Positions 25,954-34,911 are shown, numbered from the stretch's first letter. The stretch: 64,000 nucleotides of DNA from Natrialba taiwanensis DSM 12281 (GCF_000337595.1 NZ_AOIL01000070.1:71676-135675); one strand, 5' to 3'. The notes: a model not told the origin generated them from the letters alone. Translations and numbers: made by a program.

Positions 25954-27552
25954 TCACTCCATGTACCCGAGCCCCTTCAGTCGGTCTTCGACATCCGTAA
26001 AGTCATCGTCGACTGCCTCGCCGTTTTCGGGCTGTGAGACGGCGGTGCGCTCGACTTTCGTCTGCGAGGGCGTCGCCGCCGAATCGAAGGCGTCGAAGAG
26101 GACGCGCCCGTCGACGTTCTTCGGGACCGGTTCGCCGATGCCGTGGAGCAGCGTCGGCGCAACGTCGACGACGCGGGCACCGCGAAGGGTTGCTCCCGGT
26201 TCGATCGACGGTCCCCGACAGAGAATAATTCCCTCGCTCCGGTGGCTGGCCGCGTACGTCCCGGTGTCGCCGAACAGCTGGTCGGTGATCGCGTTCCGGC
26301 AGTCGTAGCCGTCGACGCCGTTGACGACGAGATCCGGCGAGCCGTCGTCGGTCGGGAAGAGTTCGTCGCCGTCGGCGATGGTGAGCACGCGATCCCCCCG
26401 TTCGTCCGTGACCGACTCGAAGAGTTCGACGAGTTCCGTTTTGACGCGGTCGATCTCCGACGGCGGGACGATGCCGTGTTCGAAGCGGTCGGTGTCGTTG
26501 ACGTAGCAGTTGCCGGCACCGTGAACGAACGCGGTCGTCTCCTCGTAGTTGACGTCGTAGAGGGCGTGATCACCGGGGATCTGTTCGGCGACCGAGTCGA
26601 CGAGCGTCCGGGGGAGCGTCGAGACGAGCAGTTCCTCGGAGATGCCGACCCGCGCCAGCACGTCGGTGATCCGGTCGCGGGAGATGCCGAGACTCGCGAG
26701 CGCGCCCCGCGTGCCTTCGTCCTCGCGTCTGGCGAGGTAGCCCTCTCGTTCCAGCACGTGGTTGATGTAGACCAGTTGGTCGATTGAGCCGAACCCGTGA
26801 TCGGAGACGACGTAGAGATCGGCATCGTGGCGATCGGTGAACTCGATCACGTCGCCGAGGATGGCGTCGAGTTTGCGGTAATGATCGAGAAGCCGGTCCA
26901 TGTCCCAGATGAGGTGCTGGAACCGGTCGGGGGCGGTGTAGACGAAGAAGAACAGCCGCCACTCCGCCCCCGCGCGATCGAACTGGAGATCCATGACCTC
27001 GCGGCGGTTGGCCAGCATCTCGTCGACGGCGACCTCGAAGTCGTCGAGTCGGTCGGCGTACTCGGGGTAGTCGAGACTGATCTCGTAGTCGGGCACCTGG
27101 GACTCGATCTCGGCCTGGAGGTCGGGCGGGTGGGTGAAGTCCTGGTCGGTCGAGGGCGTCATCATTCCGGTGACCATCGTGCCGTCCTCGTCGAGTTCAC
27201 GCGCGGGGTAGGTCATCGGGACGTTACCGACGTGGGCGGGAGAGAGGAGATCCCAGAGGGTGGGTTGGGTAACGTCGTGGCTGGTGTACATCTCGTGGGA
27301 GTAGGTTCTAGAGAGGTTCTGGAAGCCGTAGATCCCGTGTTTGTCCGGCCAGACGCCGGTCGCGATCGATGGCCACGCGAGTGGCGTCGTCGGCGGGCGC
27401 GTGCTCTCGAGGGTTCCGGACGCGCCCTCGTCTCGGAGTCGGGCGAAGTTGGGAAGCGCCCCCTCGTCGCTCCACTGTTCGATCAATCGCCACGGCACGC
27501 CGTCTAAGCCGAGGACGAACGCTCGTCCGGTCCGGTGAGTAGATCCGCTCAT
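25954..27552 (-). CDS. Alkaline phosphatase superfamily phosphodiesterase, second copy
   Basis: A 532-aa paralogue of the enzyme at 3353-4978. Seen: VLGLDGVPWRLIEQW at the N-terminus, PPTTPLAWPSIATGVWPDKHGIYGF with the presumed nucleophile Thr, YVVSDHGFGSIDQLVYIN with metal ligands, and C-terminal ASHRSEGIILCRGPSIE...DVAPTLLHGIGEPVP. It ends DRLKGLGYM, like its paralogue. There is no signal peptide. Such enzymes may remove or transfer phosphorylated groups on glycan or lipid carriers; the substrate is unknown. An ATAACAAA motif lies 44 nt before the ATG, leaving a short leader. Confidence 0.88.
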   Translation of the reverse strand: MSGSTHRTGRAFVLGLDGVPWRLIEQWSDEGALPNFARLRDEGASGTLESTRPPTTPLAWPSIATGVWPDKHGIYGFQNLSRTYSHEMYTSHDVTQPTLWDLLSPAHVGNVPMTYPARELDEDGTMVTGMMTPSTDQDFTHPPDLQAEIESQVPDYEISLDYPEYADRLDDFEVAVDEMLANRREVMDLQFDRAGAEWRLFFFVYTAPDRFQHLIWDMDRLLDHYRKLDAILGDVIEFTDRHDADLYVVSDHGFGSIDQLVYINHVLEREGYLARREDEGTRGALASLGISRDRITDVLARVGISEELLVSTLPRTLVDSVAEQIPGDHALYDVNYEETTAFVHGAGNCYVNDTDRFEHGIVPPSEIDRVKTELVELFESVTDERGDRVLTIADGDELFPTDDGSPDLVVNGVDGYDCRNAITDQLFGDTGTYAASHRSEGIILCRGPSIEPGATLRGARVVDVAPTLLHGIGEPVPKNVDGRVLFDAFDSAATPSQTKVERTAVSQPENGEAVDDDFTDVEDRLKGLGYME

Positions 27553-27596
27553 GATTGTCGAGAAACCTGCTGTCGGGGAGGTGTCGGGATGATCGC

Positions 27597-27604
27597 TTTG
27601 TTAT
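27597..27604 (-). promoter_or_regulatory. ATAACAAA motif before the second phosphodiesterase
   Basis: An exact octamer followed by GC, 44 nt before the ATG at 27552. No earlier start codon lies at the 26-30 nt position, so a leader of about 20 nt is expected. Confidence 0.55.
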
Positions 27605-27735
27605 AGACAACGTTCACGGACTGATCAGCCGAAACGACCGTTGTTCGGTCACGTTACCGCGTCCTCCCAGCAACGGCGTGATTGTTTGCTCACCATACCG
27701 TTTGCGGTCGCGCGCCTGCATACCCAAAGGGACCA

Positions 27736-27743
27736 ATAACAAA
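27736..27743 (+). promoter_or_regulatory. ATAACAAA motif before the polysaccharide deacetylase
   Basis: An exact octamer on the + strand. The first ATG (27770) is 26 nt downstream and begins a 10-codon frame that runs over the deacetylase start. Confidence 0.6.
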
Positions 27744-27769
27744 ACCGGCAGATCAAATCCGCCACGAGT

Positions 27770-27802
27770 ATGCTACGACCGCGTGGTGGGAACGATGGGT
27801 AG
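27770..27802 (+). CDS. Possible 10-codon leader ORF overlapping the deacetylase start
   Basis: ATG 26 nt after ATAACAAA; product MLRPRGGNDG; stop TAG at 27800-27802, eight bases into the deacetylase frame, whose ATG is at 27795. It could be a leaderless decoy or coupling frame, or chance. Confidence 0.25.
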   Translation: MLRPRGGNDG

Positions 27803-28745
27803 CGTCGTTTGTTCGCTCGATGCCGAACTCGGCTGGGGCTTTCACGATCTCGAAACGCCGCCCGCCGACCGGGTCGAAGCCGGCCGCCGCGGCTGGTCGA
27901 CCATGCTCGACCTCTTCGACGAGTACAAGATTCCGGCCACCTGGGCCGTCGTCGGCCATCTCATGCTCGAAGACTGCGACCGCGTCCACGCGGACCACCC
28001 CGCCCCCGAGGACTGGTTCGAATACGAGCAAACCGACTGGAACGACCGTCCCGACCTCCGATTCGGCCCTGATCTCGTCGATGCCCTACTGACCGCCGAC
28101 GTCGATCACGAGTTCGCCAGCCACTCGTTTTCGCACGTCCTCTTCGGCCGCCCGGAGACCGACCGCGACCTCGCCGTGGCTGAACTCGAACGGAGTCTCG
28201 AGATCGCGGATGCGTGGGGTCAGCCCGTCGACTCGTTCATCTATCCGCGCAACGATATCGGCCATCGGGACGTGCTCGCCGAATTCGGAATCAGCGCGTA
28301 CAGAGGACGGTCGCCGACGCACGACGGTGTGCGCGGGCTCTTCGATTCGACGGTTCGAGATCAGACGATGCTGGTCGAGCCGTACAGAGACGAGTTCGGG
28401 TTGGTGAACGTGCCGGCCTCGCTGTTTCTCTTCGGTTTCGAGGGGCCGGCGCGGACGGTTGCGGAGTCGATCTGGCAGGACCCGATGGTCGTCCAGGCCA
28501 GGCGGGGGATCGAGGAGGCCGTCGGTAGCGACGGCATCTTCCACATGTGGCTGCACCCGAACAACCTCACGCACCGCCGCGACGACCGGCGCATGCGGGC
28601 GATTCTCGAGTACCTCGATCGACGGCGGGCGGAGACCGATCTGACGGTCGAAACGATGGGCGACGTTGCGCGACGAGTGGCCGTCGCCCGCGGCGTCGAC
28701 GGCGGAGTCGTCGCCGTTGATGGCGGGCACACGAGTGATGACTGA
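27795..28745 (+). CDS. Polysaccharide deacetylase family protein
   Basis: A 316-aa carbohydrate esterase 4 (NodB)-type protein. Seen: the first metal/catalytic motif SLDAELGWGF near the N-terminus, IPATWAVVGHLMLED, the histidine motif HEFASHSFSHVLFG (H-S-F-S-H) near residue 105, and FHMWLHPNNLTH late in the sequence. There is no signal peptide, so it probably acts on cytoplasmic or membrane-linked sugars. I chose the ATG at 27795; GTGs at 27782/27785 are in frame. It is followed 56 nt later by an oxidoreductase gene with its own motif. Deacetylation of an N-acetylated sugar intermediate is the family-based guess. Confidence 0.87.
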   Translation: MGSVVCSLDAELGWGFHDLETPPADRVEAGRRGWSTMLDLFDEYKIPATWAVVGHLMLEDCDRVHADHPAPEDWFEYEQTDWNDRPDLRFGPDLVDALLTADVDHEFASHSFSHVLFGRPETDRDLAVAELERSLEIADAWGQPVDSFIYPRNDIGHRDVLAEFGISAYRGRSPTHDGVRGLFDSTVRDQTMLVEPYRDEFGLVNVPASLFLFGFEGPARTVAESIWQDPMVVQARRGIEEAVGSDGIFHMWLHPNNLTHRRDDRRMRAILEYLDRRRAETDLTVETMGDVARRVAVARGVDGGVVAVDGGHTSDD

Positions 28746-28766
28746 GAAGCGTGTTGTACGACGGCG

Positions 28767-28774
28767 ATAACAAA
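28767..28774 (+). promoter_or_regulatory. ATAACAAA motif before the Gfo-DUF362-epimerase operon
   Basis: An exact octamer followed by GC, 27 nt before the ATG at 28802, the spacing of a leaderless start. It shows that this operon can be expressed apart from the upstream deacetylase. Confidence 0.65.
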
Positions 28775-28801
28775 GCCCACCCACGGCCCGTTCTTGCGTA
28801 G

Positions 28802-29911
28802 ATGTGCTCTGCAATCCGCAGTCGATTACCCTTCTCTGGCTCGAGTGGACTCGCGCTCGGCGTGCTCGGCGTCGGCAATATCGGCATGGTTCACCTGAAA
28901 TCCGCGCTTTCGATGGCCGCGGTCGACGTTCGTGCCGCCGCCGACGCGATGCCCGAGAACCGCAACCGGGCCGAACGCGCCGGCGTCCCGAGCACGTACG
29001 ACGACTATACGACCCTGCTCGACGCGGAAGAACTCGACGCGGCCGTGGTCGCGCTACCGCCGTTTCTCCACGCCGACGCGGTCGAACGAGCCGCCGAGAA
29101 CGACATCGATGTGTTCGTCGAAAAACCGCTCGCACGCTCGACTGAGGAAGCCGACCGCTTGCTCGAAACGGCCCGCGAGGCCGGCATCGCTGTCGGCGTC
29201 GACCACACGCTTCGCTACCAGCCGGACATGATCGGCGTCAAATCCGAATACGAGGACGGGACCGTCGGGCACGTTCCGTACGCCTCGATTACGCGGCTCA
29301 ACGACGGCCCGCTCGGCCGTCCGCCCGTCGAACACGCGCCACCCTCGTGGCCGCTCGACGCCGACGCGGCCGGCGGCGGCTCGCTGCTCGAACTCGGCAT
29401 CCACTGCTTCGACGTGCTCGAGTGGCTCTTCGGCGATCTCGACGTCCACGACGCCACGACCGGCGCGACACTCGACATCCCCGTCGAGGACGCGGCGACG
29501 GTCCTGCTGCACGCACCCGAGACGGAGACGACGATCACGCTCCACTGCGGCTCCTACCAGTGGGAACAGCTCCCCGAAGTGAACACGCGCCTCCGACTCG
29601 AGGGCATCACCGGGACGATCAGCAACCAGGACCACCTCCCCGGAAACTTCTACGCGAGCGCAGCCAAATCCGCACTCTCGAACGTCGCAAGCAGAGTCAC
29701 CGGCTCCGAGTCCGACGTCTTCGGCCCCACGTTCTACCTGCAGGCCCACTACAAGGCGCTCTCGGCGTTCTGTGACGCAATTCGCAACGGCGACCGGCCG
29801 CCGATCGACGGCCAAGACGGCAAGCGGAGCCTCGAACTGGCCGAAACCGCCTACGAACTGGCCGCCGACGGAGAGACCGATGAACTCGAGACGATGGAGG
29901 TGACGCGATGA
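28802..29911 (+). CDS. Gfo/Idh/MocA family oxidoreductase
   Basis: A 369-aa NAD(P)-dependent sugar oxidoreductase. Seen: Rossmann motif GVLGVGNIGMVHLKS at about residues 19-33, VFVEKPLARSTEEA with the catalytic Lys of the EKP motif near 108, and GGGSLLELGIHCFDVLEWLFG with the active-site His near 200. The first 17 residues are an unusual extension before the Rossmann strand. The stop overlaps the next start by 4 nt (ATGA). Substrate unknown; together with DUF362 and epimerase neighbours it may form a dedicated sugar-modifying set. Confidence 0.88.
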   Translation: MCSAIRSRLPFSGSSGLALGVLGVGNIGMVHLKSALSMAAVDVRAAADAMPENRNRAERAGVPSTYDDYTTLLDAEELDAAVVALPPFLHADAVERAAENDIDVFVEKPLARSTEEADRLLETAREAGIAVGVDHTLRYQPDMIGVKSEYEDGTVGHVPYASITRLNDGPLGRPPVEHAPPSWPLDADAAGGGSLLELGIHCFDVLEWLFGDLDVHDATTGATLDIPVEDAATVLLHAPETETTITLHCGSYQWEQLPEVNTRLRLEGITGTISNQDHLPGNFYASAAKSALSNVASRVTGSESDVFGPTFYLQAHYKALSAFCDAIRNGDRPPIDGQDGKRSLELAETAYELAADGETDELETMEVTR

Positions 29912-31023
29912 CGGGCGAGTCGGTCGTCCGCGGAACGGTCGTCGAGGCCGGCGAAAGTACCGACGACATCGACACCAAGACCCCCGATACTGTCACCACC
30001 GACGGCACCGAACCCCGCGACCCGCGCGACGGTCACAGCGGAAACGGTGACGACACGCCCACTCGACACTGGAATCCCGATATCGACGCGCGGATGGCCG
30101 CCTACGAGCCGTCCGTCGAGGACGTTCTCTCGCCGACCCTCGACGCACTTTCGACCACCAACCCGGGACGAATCACCCTCGTTCCCGACATGCACTACCC
30201 GTTCCACCCCTCCACCGGCATGGTGACCGATCCCGCCCTCGTCGGCGCAACCCTCTCCCTCCTCGACGACCGGACGGACGCCGAGCTCGCCGTCGCCGGC
30301 ACGAGTTCAGCGACCATCACGTTCGAGCGCACGACCGACTACCTCGGCTATCCGTCCCTGGTGGCACGCACCGGCGCTGAACTCGTCGATTGTAGCGACG
30401 ACGACCTCGAACGGGAGCGATACGTCCTCACGAACGACGACCACGCCGTCGCGGTATCGGTTCCCGTGCGCCTCCGAGAAAGCGCCGTGATCACCGTTCC
30501 GACGCTTCGACCGACCGACGCCGGGGCGTTCGCGGGCGGACGGCGAACGCTCGCGCGGCTTGTCGACGCCGTCGCCGACGCCGCGGCAACCGCCGTTGCA
30601 GCAACCCGCGCGATCGATCCCCGCGGCTCCCTGCTCGACGCGACGACGGCCTACGGCGAGTCTCCCTACGCGGCGAACACCCTGTTTGCCGGTCCGACGC
30701 CCGCCGTCGACACCCTCGGCGCATCGCTGCTCGGCCGATCGAGCACCGCCGATCGGACGAGCGCAGCTGAACTCGAGGCGATGGGTGCAGCGGACAGCGA
30801 CAGCGAGCTATCGACGGTTCGCGTCACACCGATCGGAACCGCAGCGGACGCCAGCGACGTCGACTTCGAACAGCACCTCGCGACGCTCCGGGAGCGACTC
30901 GACGGCGCGTCGCTGCCGCCATCTGACGCAACGCACCCCGCCGTCTCGGCCGCCTACCGCCTCTACGCTGCGGTCGGCGGGGACGCCGTTCCGCCACAGC
31001 TCGACGCGCGAGGTGGGCACTGA
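29908..31023 (+). CDS. DUF362 family protein
   Basis: A 371-aa protein. After an acidic low-complexity N-terminus of about 50 residues it has the DUF362 pattern: LVPDMHYPFHPSTGMVTDP, ELVDCSDDDLERERYVLTND, SAVITVPTLRPTDAGAFAGG, and AIDPRGSLLDATTAYGESPY. It has none of the ferredoxin Cys motifs found in some DUF362 proteins. DUF362 enzymes have no settled activity, though several occur with glycan genes. It overlaps the upstream oxidoreductase (ATGA) and the downstream epimerase (shared A at 31023), so the three should be translated together. Confidence 0.8.
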   Translation: MTGESVVRGTVVEAGESTDDIDTKTPDTVTTDGTEPRDPRDGHSGNGDDTPTRHWNPDIDARMAAYEPSVEDVLSPTLDALSTTNPGRITLVPDMHYPFHPSTGMVTDPALVGATLSLLDDRTDAELAVAGTSSATITFERTTDYLGYPSLVARTGAELVDCSDDDLERERYVLTNDDHAVAVSVPVRLRESAVITVPTLRPTDAGAFAGGRRTLARLVDAVADAAATAVAATRAIDPRGSLLDATTAYGESPYAANTLFAGPTPAVDTLGASLLGRSSTADRTSAAELEAMGAADSDSELSTVRVTPIGTAADASDVDFEQHLATLRERLDGASLPPSDATHPAVSAAYRLYAAVGGDAVPPQLDARGGH

Positions 31024-32120
31024 TGGCGGAATCGAATGCAGAGTCGGATGCTGACGGGTCTGTGGCCGGAATCAAATCAGGCACCAGCACCGACACCAGT
31101 ACTGGCACCGCCACAACCGACACGACATCCAAAACCGACACCGACACCGATACCCCCACCGCCGCCGTCACCGGCGCGACCGGCTTTCTCGGCACCGCAC
31201 TCTGCACCCGGCTCCTCGCCGACGGCTGGACCGTCCGCGGCCTCTGTCGCCCCACCTCCGATCGCAAACGGACCATCCGCGACGGCGTCGACTGGTACGT
31301 CGGCGACCTCTTCGATCGACCCACGCTCCGCGAACTCGTCGACGGTGCTGACGCTGTCTTCCACCTCGCGGGCATCGGCCTCTGGAGCGCATCCCCCGAA
31401 ACGGTCGAACGCGTCAATCGCGAGGGAACCGGCAGCGTCCTCGACGCCTGCCGCGACGCCGACACCGGCCGGCTGATCTTCACCAGCACCGCCGGCACCC
31501 GCCGCCCGGACCAGCCCGGTGGACTCGCGACCGAGACGGACCTCGTCGAACCGATCGGTGCCTACCAGCGCTCGAAGGCGACAGCAGAGCAGTTCGTCGA
31601 CAGATACGCTGCCGAGGGCGGCGACGCCGTGACCGTCCATCCGACATCGGTCTTCGGACCGGGCGACGACGAGTTCACCGCGCAGTTGCTTTCGATGGGC
31701 CTCGAGCCGACGATGCCGGCCTACCTGCCGGGCGGACTGAGCATCGTCGGCCGCGACGACGTGATCGACGGCCTGCTGGCGGCGTACGAACGCGGCGAGT
31801 CGGGCGAGCACTACATCCTCGGTGGCGAGAACCTCACCTACGAGCAGGCGATCGAGCGGATCGCGGACTGCGCGGACGGCACACCGGCGCGTGTGCAGGT
31901 GCCGGCGGCGGCGATCCACGCGGCCGGGCCGGTCGCGGAAGTCGTCGGAACGGTCACGGAACAGCACGTGTTTCCGTTCGACCGAAAGATGGCGCGGCTC
32001 GCGACCGAACGGCTGTTCTACAGTTCGCGCAAGGCCCAGGATGAACTCGGATACGAGTCTCGGCCGCTCGAGGCGCACTTGCCGGCGGCGATCGAGTGGT
32101 ATCGAGCAGCGGATCGGTGA
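31023..32120 (+). CDS. NAD-dependent epimerase/dehydratase (extended SDR)
   Basis: A 365-aa protein. The first 45 residues are a Thr/Asp/Ser simple-repeat extension; the Rossmann motif GATGFLGTALCTRLL follows at about residues 52-66. Then GADAVFHLAGIGLWS, a TSTAGTRRP segment, and the catalytic YQRSK near residue 180 (YxxxK), followed by VHPTSVFGPGDDEF. This is a complete extended short-chain dehydrogenase of the sugar nucleotide epimerase/dehydratase/reductase type. It is the last gene of the three-gene operon. Substrate unknown. Confidence 0.87.
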   Translation: MAESNAESDADGSVAGIKSGTSTDTSTGTATTDTTSKTDTDTDTPTAAVTGATGFLGTALCTRLLADGWTVRGLCRPTSDRKRTIRDGVDWYVGDLFDRPTLRELVDGADAVFHLAGIGLWSASPETVERVNREGTGSVLDACRDADTGRLIFTSTAGTRRPDQPGGLATETDLVEPIGAYQRSKATAEQFVDRYAAEGGDAVTVHPTSVFGPGDDEFTAQLLSMGLEPTMPAYLPGGLSIVGRDDVIDGLLAAYERGESGEHYILGGENLTYEQAIERIADCADGTPARVQVPAAAIHAAGPVAEVVGTVTEQHVFPFDRKMARLATERLFYSSRKAQDELGYESRPLEAHLPAAIEWYRAADR

Positions 32121-32234
32121 CGCCGGCGGCGAGTAGATCGGTATCCGTGTGTGGCTGCATGAGTGCCCGCGGTCCGACTCGTGGTTCGACTCGAACGCAC
32201 CACGGCACGGGATAGCGAAAAGTGGACAGTTCCG

Positions 32235-32582
32235 TTACTCGGCGGTGTCGTGTTGCTGGTCGGTGGTGGTATCAGTGTCGGTATTGGTGGTGCTGTCTGC
32301 GTCGGTGCCAGTACCGGTTCCCGTCTCAGTATCAGTACTGGTAGTGTCGGTCGACGATCCGGGTAGCGAAAACGGGTCTGCATCGGCGGGATCGTGGACT
32401 GCAGTATCCTTCTCCGAGAGATACAACAGGAAGCCGATACCGCCAGTGAGCAGGACGAACGCGGCCCACTTTCGCGGTCCGTCGAGTTCAGCTTGTTTCG
32501 CGTCCCGGTAGATGAGTACCGAGATGACGGCACCGAATCCGAGGTACAGGAGGGCGAAGCCTGCGAGGACGGTCAGAATCAT
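32235..32582 (-). CDS. Small membrane protein with acidic Thr/Asp tail
   Basis: A 115-aa protein. Seen: two transmembrane helices (LTVLAGFALLYLGFGAVISVL and KWAAFVLLTGGIGFLLYL) joined by YRDAKQAELDGPR, then a disordered tail of about 45 residues made of Thr/Asp/Gly repeats. The ATG at 32582 has a proper TATA box about 30-36 nt upstream. The layout resembles small haloarchaeal membrane proteins of unknown function. Unlike its glycan neighbours it lacks the ATAACAAA motif. Confidence 0.72.
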   Translation of the reverse strand: MILTVLAGFALLYLGFGAVISVLIYRDAKQAELDGPRKWAAFVLLTGGIGFLLYLSEKDTAVHDPADADPFSLPGSSTDTTSTDTETGTGTGTDADSTTNTDTDTTTDQQHDTAE

Positions 32583-32610
32583 TGGACGAGTGTTGGAATA
32601 GAAGACATGA

Positions 32611-32618
32611 TATTTAAA
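32611..32618 (-). promoter_or_regulatory. Conventional TATA box of the 115-aa membrane protein
   Basis: Read on the minus strand, tttaaata precedes the ATG at 32582 by about 29-36 nt. It serves as a local example of a classical box at the same spacing as the ATAACAAA motifs. Confidence 0.6.
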
Positions 32619-32732
32619 CAACGTGATCGATACGTGCCGGCGAGAGTCGGTAAATCGCCTCGCTAGAGGAATACATGGAACCGCGTACACATCGATCGCG
32701 CGAGGGCTGTCCGACCGGATGGAAACTGACTT

Positions 32733-33662
32733 TCAGTAGTTCCCGTACGCGACCTGTTCGTACACGTCGAGCCAGCGCTCCGCCGTCCGATCGACGCTAA
32801 TCTCCTGTGCGGCCTCCCTGCCGTTCGATCGATCGCCGCGTTCGAGGGTGTCTCGGAGGCCATCGATCAACGCTTCGTCGCTCGTTGCGACACAGGACGG
32901 TGAGACGTCCTCGAGTCGCTCTCGAACGTCGCCGACAGCAACCGCGACGACGGGCAGGTTGCAAGCCATCGCTTCCTTCACCGAGTTCGGCGAGCCCTCG
33001 CTGTGCGAGGTCAAAAGCAGGGCGTCGGCGGCGTTCATGTAGTCGGGGATCTCGTCGTGGTCGGCGTCGTAGACCGTGTGCAGCCGCACCGGGCGGTCGA
33101 CCAGACCGTTGACCGCGTTGACGATCCGCCGTGCTCGCGGGTAGTTCTTCACCTCGCGCTCGGGCGTGTAGGGAAAGAGAACGTGGTGAGCGTCGTCGTC
33201 CCAGTCGACCGCCTCGCGGGCGCGACGTTGCGGGCTCGGCCGGAACTTCTCGAGATCGACGCCGTCGGGGATCACGGTGCAGTCTCTACCCAGGTACGTC
33301 CGCATCTCTTCGGACATGACCACGAGTTCATCGCACAGCGGCGCGCAGGCTCGGCTCACCGGTTCGACGGGGCCGTAAATATCGGAGCCCCACAGCGAGA
33401 GGATGACGGGTTTGCGGACCTGTGCGAGCGCCATCGGAGCCGTCAGGCCGTAGTGGGCATGGATCAGGTCGTAGCCGTTGCCGGCCTCGCGGAGTACCGA
33501 GGGGAAGAACTTGAGGTACTCGAGCGGGCTTCGTGACGTTTCGCCGTCGACCGTTCCCGACACCGATAGCGTCGAGAAGGTGACGCCGCGCCGTTCGAGT
33601 GCACGCATCTGCTCGGTTAAAAACGGCGCATCGGCGTTCGTCGTCAGCGTGAGCACGTGCAT
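32733..33662 (-). CDS. Family 4-type glycosyltransferase
   Basis: A 309-aa GT-B enzyme. Seen: an N-terminal domain (MHVLTLTTNADAPFL, YDLIHAHYGLTAPMALAQ, LSLWGSDIYGPVEP), the linker sequence VIPDGVDLEKFRP, and a C-terminal nucleotide-sugar domain with LLLTSHSEGSPNSVKEAMAC (E-x7-E motif) and LPVVAVAVGDVRERL. The start at 33662 is favoured over a GTG at 33683 because the ATAACAAA motif ends 30 nt upstream of it, while the GTG is only 9 nt from the motif. Donor and acceptor are unknown. It is divergent from the DUF354 gene. Confidence 0.9.
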   Translation of the reverse strand: MHVLTLTTNADAPFLTEQMRALERRGVTFSTLSVSGTVDGETSRSPLEYLKFFPSVLREAGNGYDLIHAHYGLTAPMALAQVRKPVILSLWGSDIYGPVEPVSRACAPLCDELVVMSEEMRTYLGRDCTVIPDGVDLEKFRPSPQRRAREAVDWDDDAHHVLFPYTPEREVKNYPRARRIVNAVNGLVDRPVRLHTVYDADHDEIPDYMNAADALLLTSHSEGSPNSVKEAMACNLPVVAVAVGDVRERLEDVSPSCVATSDEALIDGLRDTLERGDRSNGREAAQEISVDRTAERWLDVYEQVAYGNY

Positions 33663-33692
33663 CTCGGTATCGGTCTCTCTCACCGGCGGCGT

Positions 33693-33700
33693 TTTGTTAT
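33693..33700 (-). promoter_or_regulatory. ATAACAAA motif before the GT4 gene
   Basis: An exact octamer, 30 nt before the ATG at 33662. It decides between two candidate starts. Confidence 0.65.
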
Positions 33701-33779
33701 CCAGAACCTTTTCTGAACGGTCATACGGGGGTGAATATACCGATTATGGGTGTTTTACACGTTCTACTGTACGTGTACG

Positions 33780-33787
33780 ATTACAAA
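33780..33787 (+). promoter_or_regulatory. Variant motif ATTACAAA before the DUF354 gene
   Basis: One mismatch to ATAACAAA but with the same GC after it and 26 nt to the ATG at 33814. Together with the previous motif it forms a divergent promoter pair about 80 nt apart. Confidence 0.5.
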
Positions 33788-33813
33788 GCAGCCGAAGCGT
33801 CTAGCTGTGGGCG

Positions 33814-34911
33814 ATGCGAGTTCTCGTCTTTGCCAACACTCCCGCGCACGTGCATCTGTATCGGCACGCGGTCGATCACCTCGCGGAGGCGGGTCACGAG
33901 GTGCTCGTTCTGACCCGGGAGTACGCCTGTACGACCGACCTACTCGAGTTCTTCGGGCTGCCCTACCGGCGGTACGGGACCCACGAGACGCGCGTGCCAT
34001 CGAAACCGCAACTCGCTCGCGAGCTGGGCGAGCAGTTCGGCCGGATCGTCTGGGAGGCGAGACGGTTCGATCCCGATGTCGTCTTCGGTCGCGGCCCGTA
34101 CGCCGCGCTGGCGGGGACCGTCACCCGAACGCCCGTCGTCCTCGTGCTGGACGACGAGCCGGGCGACTTCAACCACACCGTTTCCCGACCGTTCGCCGAC
34201 TGCATCCTGTCGCCGGACGTCACGCGTCGCGACCTCGGTGACGACCACTACACCTTCGACGGGTTCAAGGAGTGTGCGTATCTCCACCCCGACGTCTTCG
34301 AGGCGGATCGAGCAATTCACGAGTTCCTCGCGCTCGATCCGGACGAGTCGTACGCGCTCGTTCGCTTCAACGCGATGGACGCGCTCCACGATGCCAATAT
34401 TGAGGGCTTCTCGCGGGACCAGCGGCGCGATCTCCTCGAACGGCTGAGCGAGCACGCGACCGTCTTCGTCTCGGACGAGAGCGGGACGATGGACTTCGGC
34501 GACCTGCCAGCCAGACCCTACGACCTCCATCCGGCGCTGATCCACGACGCGATGGCGGGAGCCGACCTGCTCGTCGCCGATACGGGCACGATGGTCAACG
34601 AGGCCGGCTTGCTCGGGACGCCGGCGCTTCGCTACCAGGGGACCGACGACCACGAGTACGGCGAGTTCAGCGAACTCGAACGCGCGGGTCTGGCCGAGCA
34701 GTTCGACGACTACGCCGCACTCTGCGACCGGGCGGTCGAACTCGTTCGGACGGACGCCACCGACCGCTGGCAGCGCCGCCGGCAGGCGTACGTCGGCGAT
34801 CTCGTGAACCTGACCGATCTGCTCGTCGCCGTCGCCGAGGTCCGCGGGGATCTCGCTGCACTCGACTCACCGGTGCGCGCGGTGTTGCGCCCGCGATCGG
34901 CGGTACGGTGA
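33814..34911 (+). CDS. DUF354 GT-B-fold protein
   Basis: A 365-aa archaeal DUF354 protein. Seen: MRVLVFANTPAHVHLYRHAV at the N-terminus, EVLVLTREY, FDPDVVFGRGPYAALAG, VLVLDDEPGDFNHTVSRPFAD, and the C-terminal HDAMAGADLLVADTGTMVNEAGLLGTPALRY, the nucleotide-binding half of GT-B and UDP-GlcNAc 2-epimerase-like proteins. The family is of uncertain activity; glycosyltransferase or epimerase are both compatible with the fold. If it were a 2-epimerase, it could convert a gluco to a manno uronic acid intermediate from the neighbouring operon, but that is speculation. Confidence 0.82.
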   Translation: MRVLVFANTPAHVHLYRHAVDHLAEAGHEVLVLTREYACTTDLLEFFGLPYRRYGTHETRVPSKPQLARELGEQFGRIVWEARRFDPDVVFGRGPYAALAGTVTRTPVVLVLDDEPGDFNHTVSRPFADCILSPDVTRRDLGDDHYTFDGFKECAYLHPDVFEADRAIHEFLALDPDESYALVRFNAMDALHDANIEGFSRDQRRDLLERLSEHATVFVSDESGTMDFGDLPARPYDLHPALIHDAMAGADLLVADTGTMVNEAGLLGTPALRYQGTDDHEYGEFSELERAGLAEQFDDYAALCDRAVELVRTDATDRWQRRRQAYVGDLVNLTDLLVAVAEVRGDLAALDSPVRAVLRPRSAVR

